Below are positions 13,668 to 26,746 of a DNA stretch of 64,000 nucleotides, in pieces; positions within the stretch are counted from its first letter, which is position 1, and every line of letters starts with the position of its first letter. This stretch comes from Scomber scombrus (Eukaryota; Chordata; Actinopteri; Scombriformes; Scombridae). The notes under the pieces are model-generated. The model had not been told where the DNA came from. It was given only the letters and a program-made list of their open reading frames with translations, and ran no database searches. The position numbers and the translations under genes are program-made. The DNA lies in the NCBI RefSeq assembly GCF_963691925.1, contig NC_084971.1, forward strand, positions 7,520,218 through 7,584,217, read 5' to 3'.

Positions 13668-13884
13668 GACGACATCTTCTAAATGTCTTGTTTTGTTTCA
13701 ACAGTTCGAAACCCCAAATATATTTAGTTCTCTATCACATATTACACAGAAAATCTGAAAAACGTCACATTTGAGAGACCAAAAATAAGCAAAAGTTTGT
13801 CTTACTATGAAAAATAGTTGATTGTCAGAATAGTTGCCTACTTATTTTATGTAATTATTTTGTTGACTGATTAATTGATTTGTC
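13668..13884 (+). mobile_element. hAT-like non-autonomous element, 3' half
   Basis: The order of sub-motifs matches a very common fish hAT-type MITE as I remember it: GACATCTTCTAAATGTCTTG followed by TTTTGTTTCAACAGT, a later CACATTTGAGA, AATAGTTG, then a terminal GACTGATTAATTGATT. Only the 3' half is recognisable; the usual 5' half was not found upstream. The split element at 32139-33712 belongs to the same family. Nothing in it is coding. The family assignment is from memory and copy divergence is high. Confidence 0.65.
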
Positions 13885-14430
13885 TAGTACTTGTACTTTC
13901 ACTTAAGATATAAAAAAACACCAGGGAGATAGAAATGACAAAACAAAAAATCATTTCATTAATGTGTAAACATCTTTAATTGAATCAGAGCTGTAGGTAA
14001 AACAGAATAAAAGTCAATTAAAGGGAACACAATAAAGCCATCAAAATAAATTATCATTGTGGAGATGAAATAATATATTTGTCATACTGGTTTTAATAAA
14101 GTTATTCAATGACAGGATTGCCTTTTGCTGTCATTCTTGTTTATGTGGAGGCGTGAGGTGTTTCTAAGTGAAAGTTTTGAGTCAGTTTGATCGCATGTTA
14201 CGGACACATCCTTTAATAATAAACTGATCTGGTGGATGTCATGGGCTGTGTTGTCTGACCATGATCTGTTTAGAAATTGCAACGCGGCTCTCCCGCAGAC
14301 AACTACTCCAATTTCCTAATCGCCTCCATTAATAAAGATGATTGGGGTCAGAAGTTCTCTTTAAGGCTGCTGGATGTGAGTGCACACGTGTACATGACAA
14401 AGACAATGAGTATTATTGTCTGGTGGCATC

Positions 14431-14451
14431 TTTTTTTTTTTTTTTTTTTTT
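14431..14451. repeat. Poly-T homopolymer, 21 nt
   Basis: A pure T21 run. The poly-lysine open frames on the minus strand at 14348-14546 are translations of this tract. Confidence 0.95.
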
Positions 14452-15050
14452 GAGCTGTGTTCATCTGCCGCTTTGATGCAAAACACACAGAGAATAATTC
14501 TGATGATTGTGATGTTAACCACAGCTGCATTAAAACAATGAGTCATTCACCAAAAGCTGCAATTATTGGTATTAAAAACCCCTGGTGCACCTAACCCTTT
14601 CACAGAGTGGTTCAACAAGTCAACCATTCATCTCAGGAAACAATGCGGGCTCACATGCACGCTATGTGTTATTCAAGTGGCCCACTTGTAGCACTCACAA
14701 AATAATAAACACAAAAAATAGCGTCTAAAAAAAAAAAAAAACGCACACACAACAATACCATGGTATTACTAAAAAAAACCACTTGTGGTAAAAAGGGACA
14801 AATGAAATAGCTTTGCTCTCTTGTTCTGTTTCTCTATGGCTTTAAAGCCTCTACCCCATCCTGAAAAAATGTTTTAGCTAAAGTGATATTAGGCATGAAA
14901 GGGAGTGTGGGCGGTGATTTTTGGTTAAATGTGGGGGTAATCAGCTTAATGCAGAGTTAAAGGGCCGATGGGACGCTGGCCAAATCTCTGGGCTATTAAA
15001 GTCGCACCATGTCCCCGACAGTGACCTCATCCTCAGCTTTAATTATGGCA
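14452..15050. other. Non-coding sequence, possibly constrained at its right end
   Basis: Includes an A15 run at 14727-14741. The segment near 14920-15050 is less repetitive and has a balanced base mix with TAAT-type sites, like many vertebrate conserved non-coding elements. Conservation cannot be judged from one sequence. Confidence 0.35.
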
Positions 15051-15054
15051 ATAG

Positions 15055-15560
15055 TGTCTATCTCCTTTGGCTCCTCTCATTCACCCTCTCTGACACTCTC
15101 TCTCTTCTTTGTCAGTCTCGCTCATTCTCACTTCGGTTCCTGCCGTTTTCTCTCCTGCTTTCCTTTTTTTGCGCCTCCCCCTCCGCCCGCTCAATATCCC
15201 AGCTTGCTTCCAAACTGTCGTAAACCTCATTTAAACTCCTGCAGCAGCACCAAGGTTCACCCGCAGATGTTGTTTCTCCTCCTTTGCTCTCTCTCTCTCT
15301 GTCGTCTTCTCTTCACACTCTGTGATATTTCTGATCCTTCTTTCCCATCAACACTCTCTCCGCTCTCTCCTTCTGTTCTGTTCCAACCTTTCCATCCTCT
15401 TCTCAGAGTGTACAGTACTTCTCCCCCACCTCCACCACCTCCTCTTTGCTGTTATCTCTTCCTTTGCCACCATCAAGTCTTTTTTACCTCCCCTTTTTTC
15501 TCAGCTTCTCTCCCTCCCTCCCTCCCCCCCTCCCTCCCTCCCTCTGTGTTTTGCTGTGGC
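15055..15560 (+). repeat. Pyrimidine-rich low-complexity block with (CTCC)n core
   Basis: About 500 bp with strong C/T bias on the plus strand, including a near-perfect CCTC/TCCC array at about 15508-15545. It keeps open a 203-codon frame (15009-15620) and two shorter ones that are Ser/Leu/Pro/Phe-rich without domains, so I do not call a gene. A second pyrimidine-rich stretch runs from about 15960 to 16180. Confidence 0.8.
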
Positions 15561-16285
15561 TGTCATTTTTGTCAGCGCGTGAATGACAGCAGTGAGGTGG
15601 AAAGTGTGCCGCTGACTTGATTATAAGCGGAGAGACCAGTGGGTGGTCTGGTACTATGATAATTTGTTCAGAGGAAAGGTTTTAATAATTACAAGTTAGC
15701 TCGCGTAAATGCTGCCATCAGATTTGCCCCATGGGAAGCAGTGGTTAGTGTTTCTAAGCATCTGAGATTGCATTTGCAATCTTTTTTTGAGGTCCCCCTT
15801 TTTTTTCTCCTTCTAATGTCTCTTGGCATTTCTGTGACTGTCTCCCTGCACGCCCTTACATGGCTCACTCTTAATCTGTGTCTCTCTCATCCAGATTCAA
15901 CCTTATCCTTTTTGCTACCCTTTTACTAAAAAAACGAAAAAACAATAAAATTATATAACCTGTCTTTCTAATTCCTTCTGCATTATGATTCCACTTCTCC
16001 ACTCCCTTGCGCCACTTTACTCCCTCCGTTTTCATCCTCTTCGATCCTCTCTGTCAAACTCTTTCTCTCCCCTCTTTCCGATGCCCCCGCCTTCTTTTCC
16101 GTCTCCCTAATCACCTTCTCCTTCTTTATCTTTATTTTATTCCCTCCTCTATTTTATTCCGCCAAAGGCTCCACTTGCTTCCTGTTACAATGCAGTATCA
16201 ATACTGCAAGGAGAACAACCGGGGGCTGCTAATGTTCAAGCACTCACATAAATTCTAAATTCTTCTAATTCATCTCCATGGGCTG

Positions 16286-16286
<1 letters not shown>

Positions 16287-16377
<91 letters not shown>
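16287..16377 (+). repeat. (AC)45 microsatellite
   Basis: About 91 bp of pure AC. A TG tract in inverted orientation lies about 300 bp downstream. Confidence 0.98.
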
Positions 16378-16380
<3 letters not shown>

Positions 16381-16674
16381 ACACGCGTACTTGCACTATC
16401 TCACAAAGCCATGGAGAGATGAGCACATAATATATACACACACACAACATGCATAGTGAAGAACAAGCAACAACACAACTCAACTCACAAACAAATGCAA
16501 GTGTGCATGCAAACACACACGCACAAGTAAACATGCAGACAGTGGCACACACCCGTAACATCACTGCCAAACATCTGTTGGCACATCTATAATTTCAACA
16601 GAACCCTGGTATGCCATTGAGATGCACACATTGCCAGCTGGGCTAACACTTCTGCCAGCCTCACAGCTGCACAC

Positions 16675-16688
16675 TTGTGTGTTTGTGT

Positions 16689-16735
<47 letters not shown>
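16675..16735 (+). repeat. (TG)n microsatellite, interrupted at its left end
   Basis: TG units with TTTG and GCG interruptions, then about 19 pure TG units. It is the reverse complement of the tract at 16287-16377. Confidence 0.95.
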
Positions 16736-16736
<1 letters not shown>

Positions 16737-17030
16737 ACATTGAGTAAAAATCACCCATCTGACTATCCTTTTGCATAAAGTTACTTTCTGTCTTTGTGCA
16801 TGTTAGTATATGTTAGTATACATAACGTTAACTGTACCTATAATGCATTAACGAGACTTCCGGAGCTTGATTTGTTAGCAAAGGATCCTTTCCTCCGACT
16901 AGATGCTTTGATCTACAGCCAATCACGATCTATTGCATCAGTCCAACATGACAGCTAGTTCCTGTGATAAATGTGATCTGAACAAATGCAAATCCTCATA
17001 CTCTGTGTGCAATATGTATATGTAAATACA

Positions 17031-17268
17031 CCCAGTTGCCAGTTTATTAGGTACGCCTAGCTAAAGCTAATGCACTTTAGTTCAGTCCTGCAGTAAATCC
17101 TGCCTTCATGAGAGTTATAATGTTTTGTTGAAACAGTTTTAGAGCAATATTGATTTAACTTTATGGTCATACAGGGGCGGTGGTGGTGCGGTTAAATTGC
17201 ATTGTCTTTTGTTGAAAAGTGTTCCTAACATTTTGTCCACCTCCTGCATTGATGAAGGTAGCCTAAAT
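17031..17268 (+). mobile_element. Dispersed fish repeat, 'GCCAGTTTATTAGGTAC' family
   Basis: The block starts CAGTTGCCAGTTTATTAGGT and continues through CCTTCATGAGAGTTATAATG, TTGTTGAAACAGTTTTA, GGCGGTGGTGGTGCGGTTA and a terminal TGTTCCTAACATTTTGTCC. This order matches a dispersed repeat I know from many teleost sequences. It is non-coding. I do not remember its formal class or name, and I see no clear inverted ends or target duplication, so the limits are set by where recognisable sequence stops. Confidence 0.7.
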
Positions 17269-20200
17269 ATGATAAACATCTATATGTTAACATGAAATCC
17301 TCATTTGTATCTTGTTTTTTATGGATTTGAAGCCTCCATAACAATAACATTTCCTTCAAGCTACTTTGCTTCATTTCTGACATTTGTTAAAATCAAATAC
17401 CATCAAATTATAGAACCATAACTCAGCGAGTGTCAGTGCAACTATGAAGTTTTATAATTAATAAGTGATTGGTTTTAGAAATATAAATGTCCATGTTGGA
17501 GGGTTCTGTGAAATCCAATTATTCCACTAATTATATTATATATGTATATATATCAAATTCAGATGTTAATTATTTTATTAGTTTTTAGTTGTGCAATGCT
17601 TCTCTTAGTGTACGTGTATATTGTAGCAGTGCTGTCACATGTGCCATGAAAACTCAAGCTTGTGCTGATACAAACATGATGAAACCTATGTAAAAGAACT
17701 TTTGGGATCTGCTTTTGTCTGTATAAGTATGTGTGTGTGTGTGTGTGTGTTCATGTCTGTCTGCCTGTTTTGTTCATCCAATAATGTTGTCAAGTCTGAA
17801 TATGGTAGCTGTAGTTTATAATAATATCAGTAAATAACTATCTGCTCACTAATTTACATAATTTGTCATTAAATTCAGTCAAAGTTGAACCTGTTACTCT
17901 GTCACTATGGATTTTTTTTGGTAGATCTAATTATAATTTAAAGGACAACTTACTTTGTTAGGACTTTTGACCACACCTAATTTAAGTGTGGGATTTGATA
18001 CTGTGGTAATACATGCAGGGGGAATAGTGACACATGTCTTAATCATCTTTGGTGTCCAATGCCGATAATAATGGTGAGATGTGGTTAAAACCTCTGAAAA
18101 AAGATTAAGTTTGAGTCGAGAAAACACAAAGTGAACCTCCATGCTGTACAGCAGAGCTCCATGCTACAGTCATTTTGTTAATGCTGTAAAACCTTCAACC
18201 AAATGTAGTTAAAATGACAAAATGTGAGCATACAACACTGCTTTATGGACACAGGCTTTGCAGAACCAGAAGCCAGTGGCTTGTTGTTGTAGAAAGTTAC
18301 AAATGATGCATTTTTCCCCATGTTGTGCACAATAATAGAACAATTAACATCTTTAAGTGAGTACTTGGAGAACAACTCTATCTTCCAACTACTTAGAGAG
18401 GTCAAAGCATATATGATATATATTATGTAACCCACAAGGAGGTCAATACATTGATTTGTGTAGAACACACTGACTTGTGATGGATGGATTGAGCTACATT
18501 TGTCACTATCAACAAGTCAAGACCTTTTCTGCTTACAGGAGGCAAATTTATCTCTGTGTAAAAAACTTTTGACTATGAGCCGTTTTTAAAATGTGACTAA
18601 CTTGGATGCAAGCCATATCCATACTATGGTAATACATTGGCATATAGGCATTTGCAATGCAAACAACCTCTTATACTGATTATGATCTGACTTGATTCGC
18701 TATGTTTGTGTGACAGATCTAGTTATAGCCTTGTACAGACATTATGCCAATGTGCATTTTATTTTCGGTGTGGTATATTGAATAAGGTAAGATATTGATT
18801 TGCATGAAAAGTACATAGCGCCATCCATCAGTACTAGAGGGTGTCTGTTAGATTGGATGCGTGTTTTCAGAGATAGAGGTATTGATTTAATATTTCAGCA
18901 TTCATACCTTGAGGTTCTTAGAAAGATTGGCAGGCTCAATTTCATTTTAATTATACCTTTAGGTGCTGCTGTCTGTATTTAATTGCAGAACATCTGAAAT
19001 ATTACATGCTGCAATTTGATCTCAAAAGGCTACGTTCTATATTTGGTATGCTTTCTTTTTGATGTAAGGATTAGGATGTATAGCTTCAGTGTTTCAACCT
19101 TTTCCAAGTTCCCAAGATAACCGTTGATGATTTGAAGTCACTTTATCCCAGTACATAGAGAGCCTGTTAGTTTCCAAGTGTGGATATAGATGAAGACAGG
19201 AGTAACTACATAACTGCGGGAATCTCAAAGGAGCTGTGAAGTCTAGGCAGACAGAAGAAGATAAAGAGCGAGAGAGGGAGGGAGGGAGAGAGGGAGGGAG
19301 AAGGACCGTGGGTGGAGCGTGAGAAAGATGGAGGAGGGGAAAACGGATAATTATGCTGTTGTTTCTAAGTTATTTCTAACCTCTATAAGCACCGTGAAGA
19401 TGTCAAATACATTGCTGCCATGCCAATCGTTTCACTAGCGTCACATGAACAGGTTTTAAGTAGGACAGCAAAAGAGCATTTAAATGTTTGGAAGCCATCT
19501 TGATGTCAAAAGTTGAGCAGGACATGTCCCTGTTCATGTAAGTCCTGTAATGGTACATCACATCCATCATTCAGTACTGCAGCATGGACAACAGCCTGAA
19601 TAGAGAGAGAGAGAGAGGCTAAAGCAAAAATGTTGAGAGATATAAACAGCATTAAGCCACATTAAAGAAGATTAGGGCAAGCAATCAAGTATTGGTTGTC
19701 ATGGAAACACCAAGCCTAAACTGTTATTAAGTGAAGCCGGCCGGCTAGCCAAGACTAAGATTCTACAATGGGGATAAGCTAAATGTTATCACCCCCCCCA
19801 CTCCCAGCTTTCTGGCTGTAATTCGGGGGATAACATGACAATCTACATCCCAGATAATCTTTGTCCTCTAAATGTATTTATGCTTGTTCTGCTTATTTAT
19901 GGTAACATGGATTTTAGAAAGAAACCTTTCATGTGCTTTCAATTATATTTATCCAGAATTTTGCCACGAGGAACACTTTATGAGGGGTGAAATGTGAATT
20001 TAAGGGTGACAGTGGTCTTTTGATATCTTTTTTTTTTTTTTTTGAAACTTTGACATTCAAATCATGACACATCTCCCCAAATTGTCCCCTTAAGTTCTCA
20101 CCATAAGAACTAACCCCTTTATTTTATGTGTGTGTGCCACCCACCGCCGTGACGAAAACTGCCCCAATTCCCACTGAGCCGAACAGAGAGAGGGGTGAGA

Positions 20201-23200
20201 TGCTTTTCAGCCCTCCGATTGGGCTCTTGAAAGGGAGTCGGCTAAAATGCAGGCTTAAATATGAGCACTAAGCCAGACAACGTCACGAGTCGAGTCAACA
20301 GCACAGAGATAAAGAATGCAAGGTAACATAAGGACACCATTTTGTGCAACATTGTATAACACAAATGGTATTTCAAACTAAGCACTCATGAGGGTATTAT
20401 ACAGCACATTATACTCTCATTATACAATCTGAGCAATAATGTGGATGCTGTATATACAGTATATTACAACTTATCTGGTATTTAATACACACAGATAATT
20501 GAGTTTAAAAAAACGATTCTTAACATGGATATTTTTAGATAATGTAATATCTTGTTGGTTAGATTATAATGCATAAATAATAATAAATCATTTAAAAAGA
20601 TACAGCAAAAACAATAGTATAATATAAAATACATTTAAAAAGTGATTTAAAAGGTATATGGTCATTAAAACAAACAACAATGATAAAAAAAGACTTATGG
20701 AAATGCTTTATCTGGAATGTGTTCTATTACAAAGTCATTGAAGCATATTCTCTCTGGCCATGATATGATGTTTCTGTCATGTGCCCTTAAGATGGTTGAA
20801 TCTGTATCGCCTCCTGGTGAATTGAAAATGAAGATGGACATGCAACGTGTCCAAAGTGTTTTTGTGACCTTTGCCCTGTTCATGCTCAGATAGACACCAG
20901 CCTGTGTGACAGTGACAGAAACAGGAATAAAGAATTCATCTGTGATCTTAATGTCCACTTCTGGGTGATTTTAATAGTTTTCTGCTTCACAAAGGCCAAA
21001 AATAGAAGATAGTAAACTTGAGTTTTTTAGGTCTTCAAGTCTTGCACCTTTTGGACCTTTTTCAAGTCATGCTGGAATTTAGTGGAAGTGAAGCAAATTA
21101 TGCTCCAATATTCTCCTACGATATTTAACCATAGGTTACATGAATGTAGCAGAAATTAGAAATAAATGAAGACAATCATAGTATTTAAATCAATACACAC
21201 TAATGCAGAAGATAGTCTTGCCAGAAATAATATCCACAGGCTAACGAGCCCTGTGTGCACTGTCTGACTCTGGTACAGGATCAGATTTGGCAAACCCTGA
21301 AGCCCCCCCTCAAAAAGGAATCCTTGGTCATTCAATGTTAAAGTGTCAAGGTTAGCGAGCATGTACAGAGATTGTATCGTGAAAATGTGAGTCGAGCATA
21401 GAGGTTTGCAGCAGTACTGGATGATTTCAGGAATGAGCACATTAGCACCATTGTTTAAGGTTGTAGTGCTTGATTGCTGGCAGTTAGCTTAAAACAAAAG
21501 CTGAGCTGGTGGAAGAAGCTGACGTATTTTGTCAGTGTCAGTCTCGAAGTGGAAAGCTATGCTTTTTCCCAGAAGTAGACCTGGCTCTGTTTCATGATAA
21601 AGACTGATCTACATAATTAAGGGGATTTTGTAAGAGCTTGAGTGCAAATTTTTATCATGCATTTAAACTTATTTGCAAGGGAATGCACAATTCATTAAGC
21701 ACTTAGACACATTTAGTGTTGGCTTTCTATGGTACCCCAACAAATCTTGAATACTCTTTAAAGCAGAGTATTTGACTGTGTATGCAATGACATATAATAA
21801 AACAAGACTAGATTATTAAAAAAATAGTATATGGATATGCAAATTTGTGGCCAATTTCTTACACGGATAGTTACAGTGGTAGTGTCTGAATTCCTCGATA
21901 CTCATTTTTAATTTATTTGCGATTTTCTGTAGTGGTCCCAGTAATATTTGTCGTAATGCACGAAGCTGCACTATTGTATGGACTTTTGCTTGCTTTTGCA
22001 AAGCAGGGAAAGAAGCCGACACGTCTTGACTCTGTCCACGAGTGTCTTGAATATCCATAGCTTTCTTGCTGGTTTCTTGCTAGTAGCTCAACTGGCTAAT
22101 GGCTCCTAGCTTGCTGGTTTGGAACAGTCGCATGCAATTGCATATTTCCACCCATGAAGTTGTTGTATGCGGATTGACAATGCAACTGCATTTATTACTT
22201 GTGTTCAATGTGATCACAATGCATCCATGTCCATCTCCACAATCCATCCAGAGTGCATTATTATGGATGCTACATGGCGTAAACGCAATTATAGGTTGTT
22301 TTTTGCCAGCTGAATTTTAGACCGATACTGTTGTTTAAATATGAGGATGTGTTGGCAGGGTAACATGTAATTTGATGTTCCACCAGTAAGATGTTTGTGG
22401 CTGTCTAATCTACTATGATTTCATAAATCGTAATTACTTTGAAAGATTATTCATCGTTGTGATGCTTTTGGGAAATACCTCTTCCTCTTAAAAAGCTTTA
22501 TAAGTTGGGTTTTACAATCTCCTCTACTTCCTCTACGAGTTCTTTATTTGTTAAGCACAAATTCTATATAAGAAATAAAATGCAACAACACCGGCAGTCA
22601 TAGCCCCACTATGATTTAATTTTCTACTTGTTATTAGGTCAACAACACACAATCCCTGCTCGCTCGTCGTCCATTACGCAGAAGTGTCGACACTGCTCAT
22701 CCAGGAAGTAATAATGATAATATATTTAATTTGTACCATTCTTTTCATTCACAGTGCAACCCAAAGTGCTTAGCTGCTACAAATTGAATTGGGAACATTG
22801 ATATTCCGCTTGGGGCCCTTGTGCACCCAGGCTCTACACAGGGAAGTGGAGAGAGACATATAATGGTCTGTCAGCATATGTAGTGGGGCCCGTCCATCTG
22901 TGTGATGGGGCCCCACAGCAGCACTAACATCTCTCTCCCTCTCTCCTTCTCTCCCTCCACTGCTCTGGAAACCAATACAAGCAAGGGCCCCACTGGGGAA
23001 GTGAAGGAGAGAAAGGTCCCTGTACAGTACTTGGTGTGTGTGTGTACGTGTGTGTGTGCGTATGTGTGTGTGACCTGTGTTTGTGTTCATGTGCCAACAT
23101 GTGCTGGTGTCTGTTTTACACAAGCCCACACATGCAAATCCTGCCCTTTCACGACCATGTGAGTTCAGCAGCATGTACTACAATGCCTTGACTGCCATAT

Positions 23201-24239
23201 TGTGACAGAGGTCATCTGTCTGCAATCTGGGGACTGTTCTATCATTCTTTCTCTTCTCCTTCCTATTACCCTATTAGCTGTTTCCCCAGAGGCACCTTAC
23301 CCTTACTGCCATTTGCTGGCGCGGCATGCATACAGATTAATTAACAAACACGGCTAAAAACAGGCTGGGCACTCATTAAAACAGTCATTATATAGGACAT
23401 CTAAGGGGCTGAGTCAAGTAAATTTAGTCAAGGCAACACAGAGCAGGTCTAGACCATACTCTTTAATTTAAAGAGACCCAACATTCCCACATGAGTAAAC
23501 ACTTGGTGACAGCGGCAAGGCTGAATTCCCCCTTTAATGGGTAGGTGGGTGGCCATCTGCCTTGACCAGTTGGGTTCAGAGAGAGACAGAGATGCATAGC
23601 AACAACAACAATAAAAATAAAAACAATAATAATTGTAGAAATATGTCTAATAGTAATAATAGTAAAAGTGGACATCAAGAAGAACTGCGCCAGTATGTGT
23701 ATGGGTTTAAAATTAGCACCCACCACTCTCCAAATATGTTTTGGCGAATAAAATAATTAGGTTTTTACACAACAGCAATGCTAACACCATGAGCTGCAAC
23801 ATCTGTAGAGTCTAATTAAGACCACAAAAAAATCAAACGCCTACGTCAGCACGGTCAAGATTTCCACACCGGCAGCGGGATCACTGCTATGAACGACCCG
23901 AATGTGTAACTGCGCACATGCGTGTGTGTGTAACTGTGTGTGTGGGAGTGTGTTTGAGATTATATAAGATGATGATGACTCTTTAACCAACAGAGAATGT
24001 ATATGAATGAATGCATTGAAGTGCACATGTTGATGTATGTATGACGTGTCAGTTCACCTTTGAAAATAAAAGTTACGATTCTTTTAATGGCATCTGAAAC
24101 TTTCATTAATATAGTTTCCCACTAAAAAATCAATCAATGGGCAATTGACAATCATTTTTATACTATTTGTAATAACATTGTGTTTTGAGCAGTTCAGCTG
24201 CCGGTAAAACATATTTTGGCTGTTAAAATTTCAAAATTG
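17269..24239. other. Long unassigned non-coding stretch with minor repeats
   Basis: No gene recognised. Minor items are a (TG)11 tract at 17730-17751, a GA-rich run at 19269-19303, a T-run at 20026-20043, an imperfect hairpin at 22883-22916 (GTGGGGCCC against GGGGCCCCAC) and an interrupted TG tract at 23033-23072. An 80-codon minus-strand open frame at 21816-22058 has a mixed, protein-like composition. It matches nothing I know and lies in AT-rich sequence, so I do not call it. Other open frames (60-134 codons) are low complexity or unrecognised. Confidence 0.55.
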
Positions 24240-24853
24240 TATATCCTATGTGTAAGACGTGTTGCTGGATTCCTTAAGTTTTCAATTTAAGATTCATCAA
24301 ACTCTCGGTTTGACTTCCCTCCTATCCTTGCATCTTCTTTACAGGATAACCATCAAAATTATTCTAATTGTCTTAAAATCTGTCCATGGTCTCGCCCCTA
24401 CACATATCTCTGAACTTCTCACCACTTACTACACCACTAGACCCCTCAGATCCTCCCACTGTAGCACATTGGCAAAGCCTCGTTCCTGGGAAGAAGAAAA
24501 AAAGGGGGGACGGGGCTTTTTCTGTAGCAGCCCCTGGGCTCTGGAATACCCTGCCAGAGGCCATTAGACTGACTGAGTCGGTTGATGCTTTCAAGATGCA
24601 CTTTAAGACTCACTTTTACTCTCTGGCTTTTAATTGTGTTGAATCAATATTTATTTTGTATTCATTTTTGTTTAATCTGCATTTTAATAGGTTTAAGTTT
24701 AAACTTGGTTCTATTTTAATCTTGCTCTTTTTTTTCCACAACCATCTGTCATTACATGTATGTCATTATGCTTATACGTGTTTACATAACACTTTGATGC
24801 AAAATATGTTTGCTTTTTAAAGTGCTGTATATAATGAAATAAACTTGAGACTT
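24240..24853 (+). pseudogene. L2/CR1-type LINE, 3' end of ORF2 plus 3' UTR
   Basis: This is the degraded 3' end of a non-LTR retrotransposon. Frame 1 (about 24320-24490) reads KSVHGLAPTHISELL followed by TTRPLRSS. Frame 2 (about 24510-24640) reads GAFSVAAPGLWNTLPEAIRL and then a DAFKMHFKTHFYSLAF tail. These are the characteristic C-terminal motifs of fish L2/CR1-clade ORF2 proteins. The two parts are in different frames; the shift lies in the A/G homopolymers at about 24493-24511. A further shift seems to lie near 24340. The sequence ends in AAAGTGCTGTATATAATGAA and AATAAACTTGAGACTT, resembling the short 3' termini of this clade. The reverse transcriptase and endonuclease are absent (5' truncation). 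It cannot encode a functional protein. Confidence 0.85.
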
Positions 24854-25207
24854 CCCTTTCTGCCCTTCATCTTCCAGGAGCAGAGCTGAAAGAGGGAGCG
24901 GCGTGGGATGTCCTTCTCTTTAATAAAGACCATGAAGCGGGGATGAGTGAGGAAATGAGACTCGAGGTAAGGAGGGAGATTTGAGATTCAGCCAGTATAC
25001 GGTGTATTGTGGGCTGCGGTGATGTCAGATCTGACAGAAGTACAAGACGATTAAGAGGGAGTTATGAACCTCTTGGGGGTTATTGGCTTTAGGATTTTTT
25101 TTTTATGGGAATTGTGATAGTTGTAAATTGGTTAGACCTTCAATAAGATCTTGGAACTTAGAAGTCCCTGTTGGACATATTTCATGTGTGCAAGTTTGCG
25201 TGTAGAA

Positions 25208-25208
<1 letters not shown>
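24854..25208. other. Unassigned sequence between LINE remnant and TG tract
   Basis: G/A-rich unassigned sequence. No feature recognised. Confidence 0.5.

Positions 25209-25303
<95 letters not shown>
25209..25303 (+). repeat. (TG)47 microsatellite
   Basis: A pure 95-bp TG tract. With the AC tract 90 bp downstream it forms an inverted pair. Confidence 0.98.
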
Positions 25304-25305
<2 letters not shown>

Positions 25306-25392
25306 ACATTGTTAGGGGCTAACTCCTCATACCCCCCACTGCTCCTAGAGATTGAGATCAGGGTTAAGTACTCTTCACTATCTTTCGTGTAC

Positions 25393-25408
25393 GCACACAC
25401 ACACACAC

Positions 25409-25439
<31 letters not shown>

Positions 25440-25441
25440 CA
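25393..25441 (+). repeat. (AC)n microsatellite with ATAC interruptions
   Basis: 49 bp of AC units interrupted by ATACATAC in the middle. Inverted relative to 25209-25303. Confidence 0.96.
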
Positions 25442-25724
25442 GTGAGATAAAGCCCTCTCCTTAATGTAAGATCAGTGGATCAGCGATGAGGAAGGATGGA
25501 TTAATTGCAACTGATGTGACCTGGGGCCATAAAGGAAGAAGTGAAATAAGACTGAAAAAAAGAAAAACAGAGTCAGTCTAAAACCAGCCTGCTAGCATTA
25601 TCCCCACATACACACACACATAAACCATTATCATGAAACATCTGTCCACCCTGTTGACCCCCCTCAGCTCAGGTCAAATAAGGCCGATTACACTGTAGTG
25701 AGATGGATGGGAAGATACAGATTG

Positions 25725-25787
25725 ATGTGTGTGTGTATGTGTGTGTGTGTTTGTGGGGGGGGGGGGGGGGGGGGGGGCAGGGGGGGG
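25725..25787 (+). repeat. (TG)n followed by poly-G (G23 + G7)
   Basis: An interrupted TG tract runs into 23 uninterrupted G (25755-25777), then CA and eight more G. The G runs could form a quadruplex. The run produces Pro-rich and His-rich spurious translations on the minus strand. Confidence 0.95.
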
Positions 25788-26002
25788 TAACCCTGTCTGG
25801 TTGTTATGTTGTGTAGTATGATGTGTGTCGTAGGCCAGAGGGCTGAAGCGGTGTAATCCTGATAGTCATATCTGCCACAGTAAGGCACATAGCACTTGCA
25901 GGACTCCTCAAGTGTATCATTAAAACACAGTGTTGCTCTGCAGCAGCTGTGAGGCTGCAGAATGTTATATTATGCAGTTATGTTATAGCACTATGCTCTT
26001 TT

Positions 26003-26746
26003 TTTTAGGGTTGAACATTTGAGGAAAATATCTATTTCTAACCGATTGCAATTGTGATTTAAAGTTGACATGAAACAGTCAATCGAGTTAACATGATTTA
26101 CTAAAATGGATTTCCACTCTAATTACCAATGATATAATAAACATGACAAATGTAATCATTTACAAGAAAAAAGAAGCCCTGTTATATCTTCCATGACAAG
26201 GCGCCACCATCCTGCAGTAGTATAAGCTGTGATGTCATAGGGTTGATTGGAGTTCAACAGACACAATGGAAGAGACAGAGGATCATGTAGAGATTGCATG
26301 TTTACATTTGATATGTTTAATATATGACTCCTAATCCCAGGCCTGTGTGTGGTCTGTGTAGCGTTATACACCATGATAATAATCACTTTTTTGACTGCAA
26401 ATAAAGCTTCCTATAAATAAATAAATAAATAAAACATAGCTCACATTTTATAGTTATAATAATAATGATAAGGTTGTATGATAAATAAGTGAAATAATAA
26501 TTTTCAAATACAATCATGATATGATATCAGCTAAGTGTGACATTATAAATGGTTTAATATCTGACTGAAGGCCCTTACAGTCGAGCAGACACTGTACAGA
26601 TTTAACTTAATTTTAGAATTGAGCTGAATTTCTGCCAGACTGGTTATCGTTTGACACGCGTGATCAAAATCACAGATGTCGTGATTGGAAAATTATACTG
26701 TTTTGTGCATGATTTCAATTTTTAAATGATTAATCGTTCTGCTCTA
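26003..26746 (+). mobile_element. Non-autonomous hAT-type element with 8-bp target duplication
   Basis: The left end reads TAGGGTTGAACATTTGAGG after a short T run. The right end, reverse-complemented, reads TAGAGCAGAACGATTAATCA. These align as imperfect terminal inverted repeats of the kind found in fish hAT elements. GCTCTTTT occurs at 25995-26002 and again at 26747-26754, an exact 8-bp duplication as expected for hAT insertion. The T run at 26003-26006 probably comes from slippage beside the duplication. The interior is AT-rich and includes a five-unit AAAT microsatellite at 26413-26433. It has no transposase and no BED or hAT dimerisation motif, so it would depend on a transposase supplied elsewhere. 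Confidence 0.65.

Noticed and set aside
15009..15620. 203-codon plus-strand open frame, longest in the window
   Set aside because: Lies wholly in a pyrimidine-rich low-complexity block, has no domain, and overlaps two other open frames in different registers.
21816..22058. 80-codon minus-strand open frame with protein-like composition
   Set aside because: No family recognised, no splice or promoter context, and length within chance expectation for a 64-kb window.
22883..22916. GC-rich hairpin (GTGGGGCCC/GGGGCCCCAC)
   Set aside because: Short, imperfect and isolated. Nothing to link it to a terminator or RNA gene.
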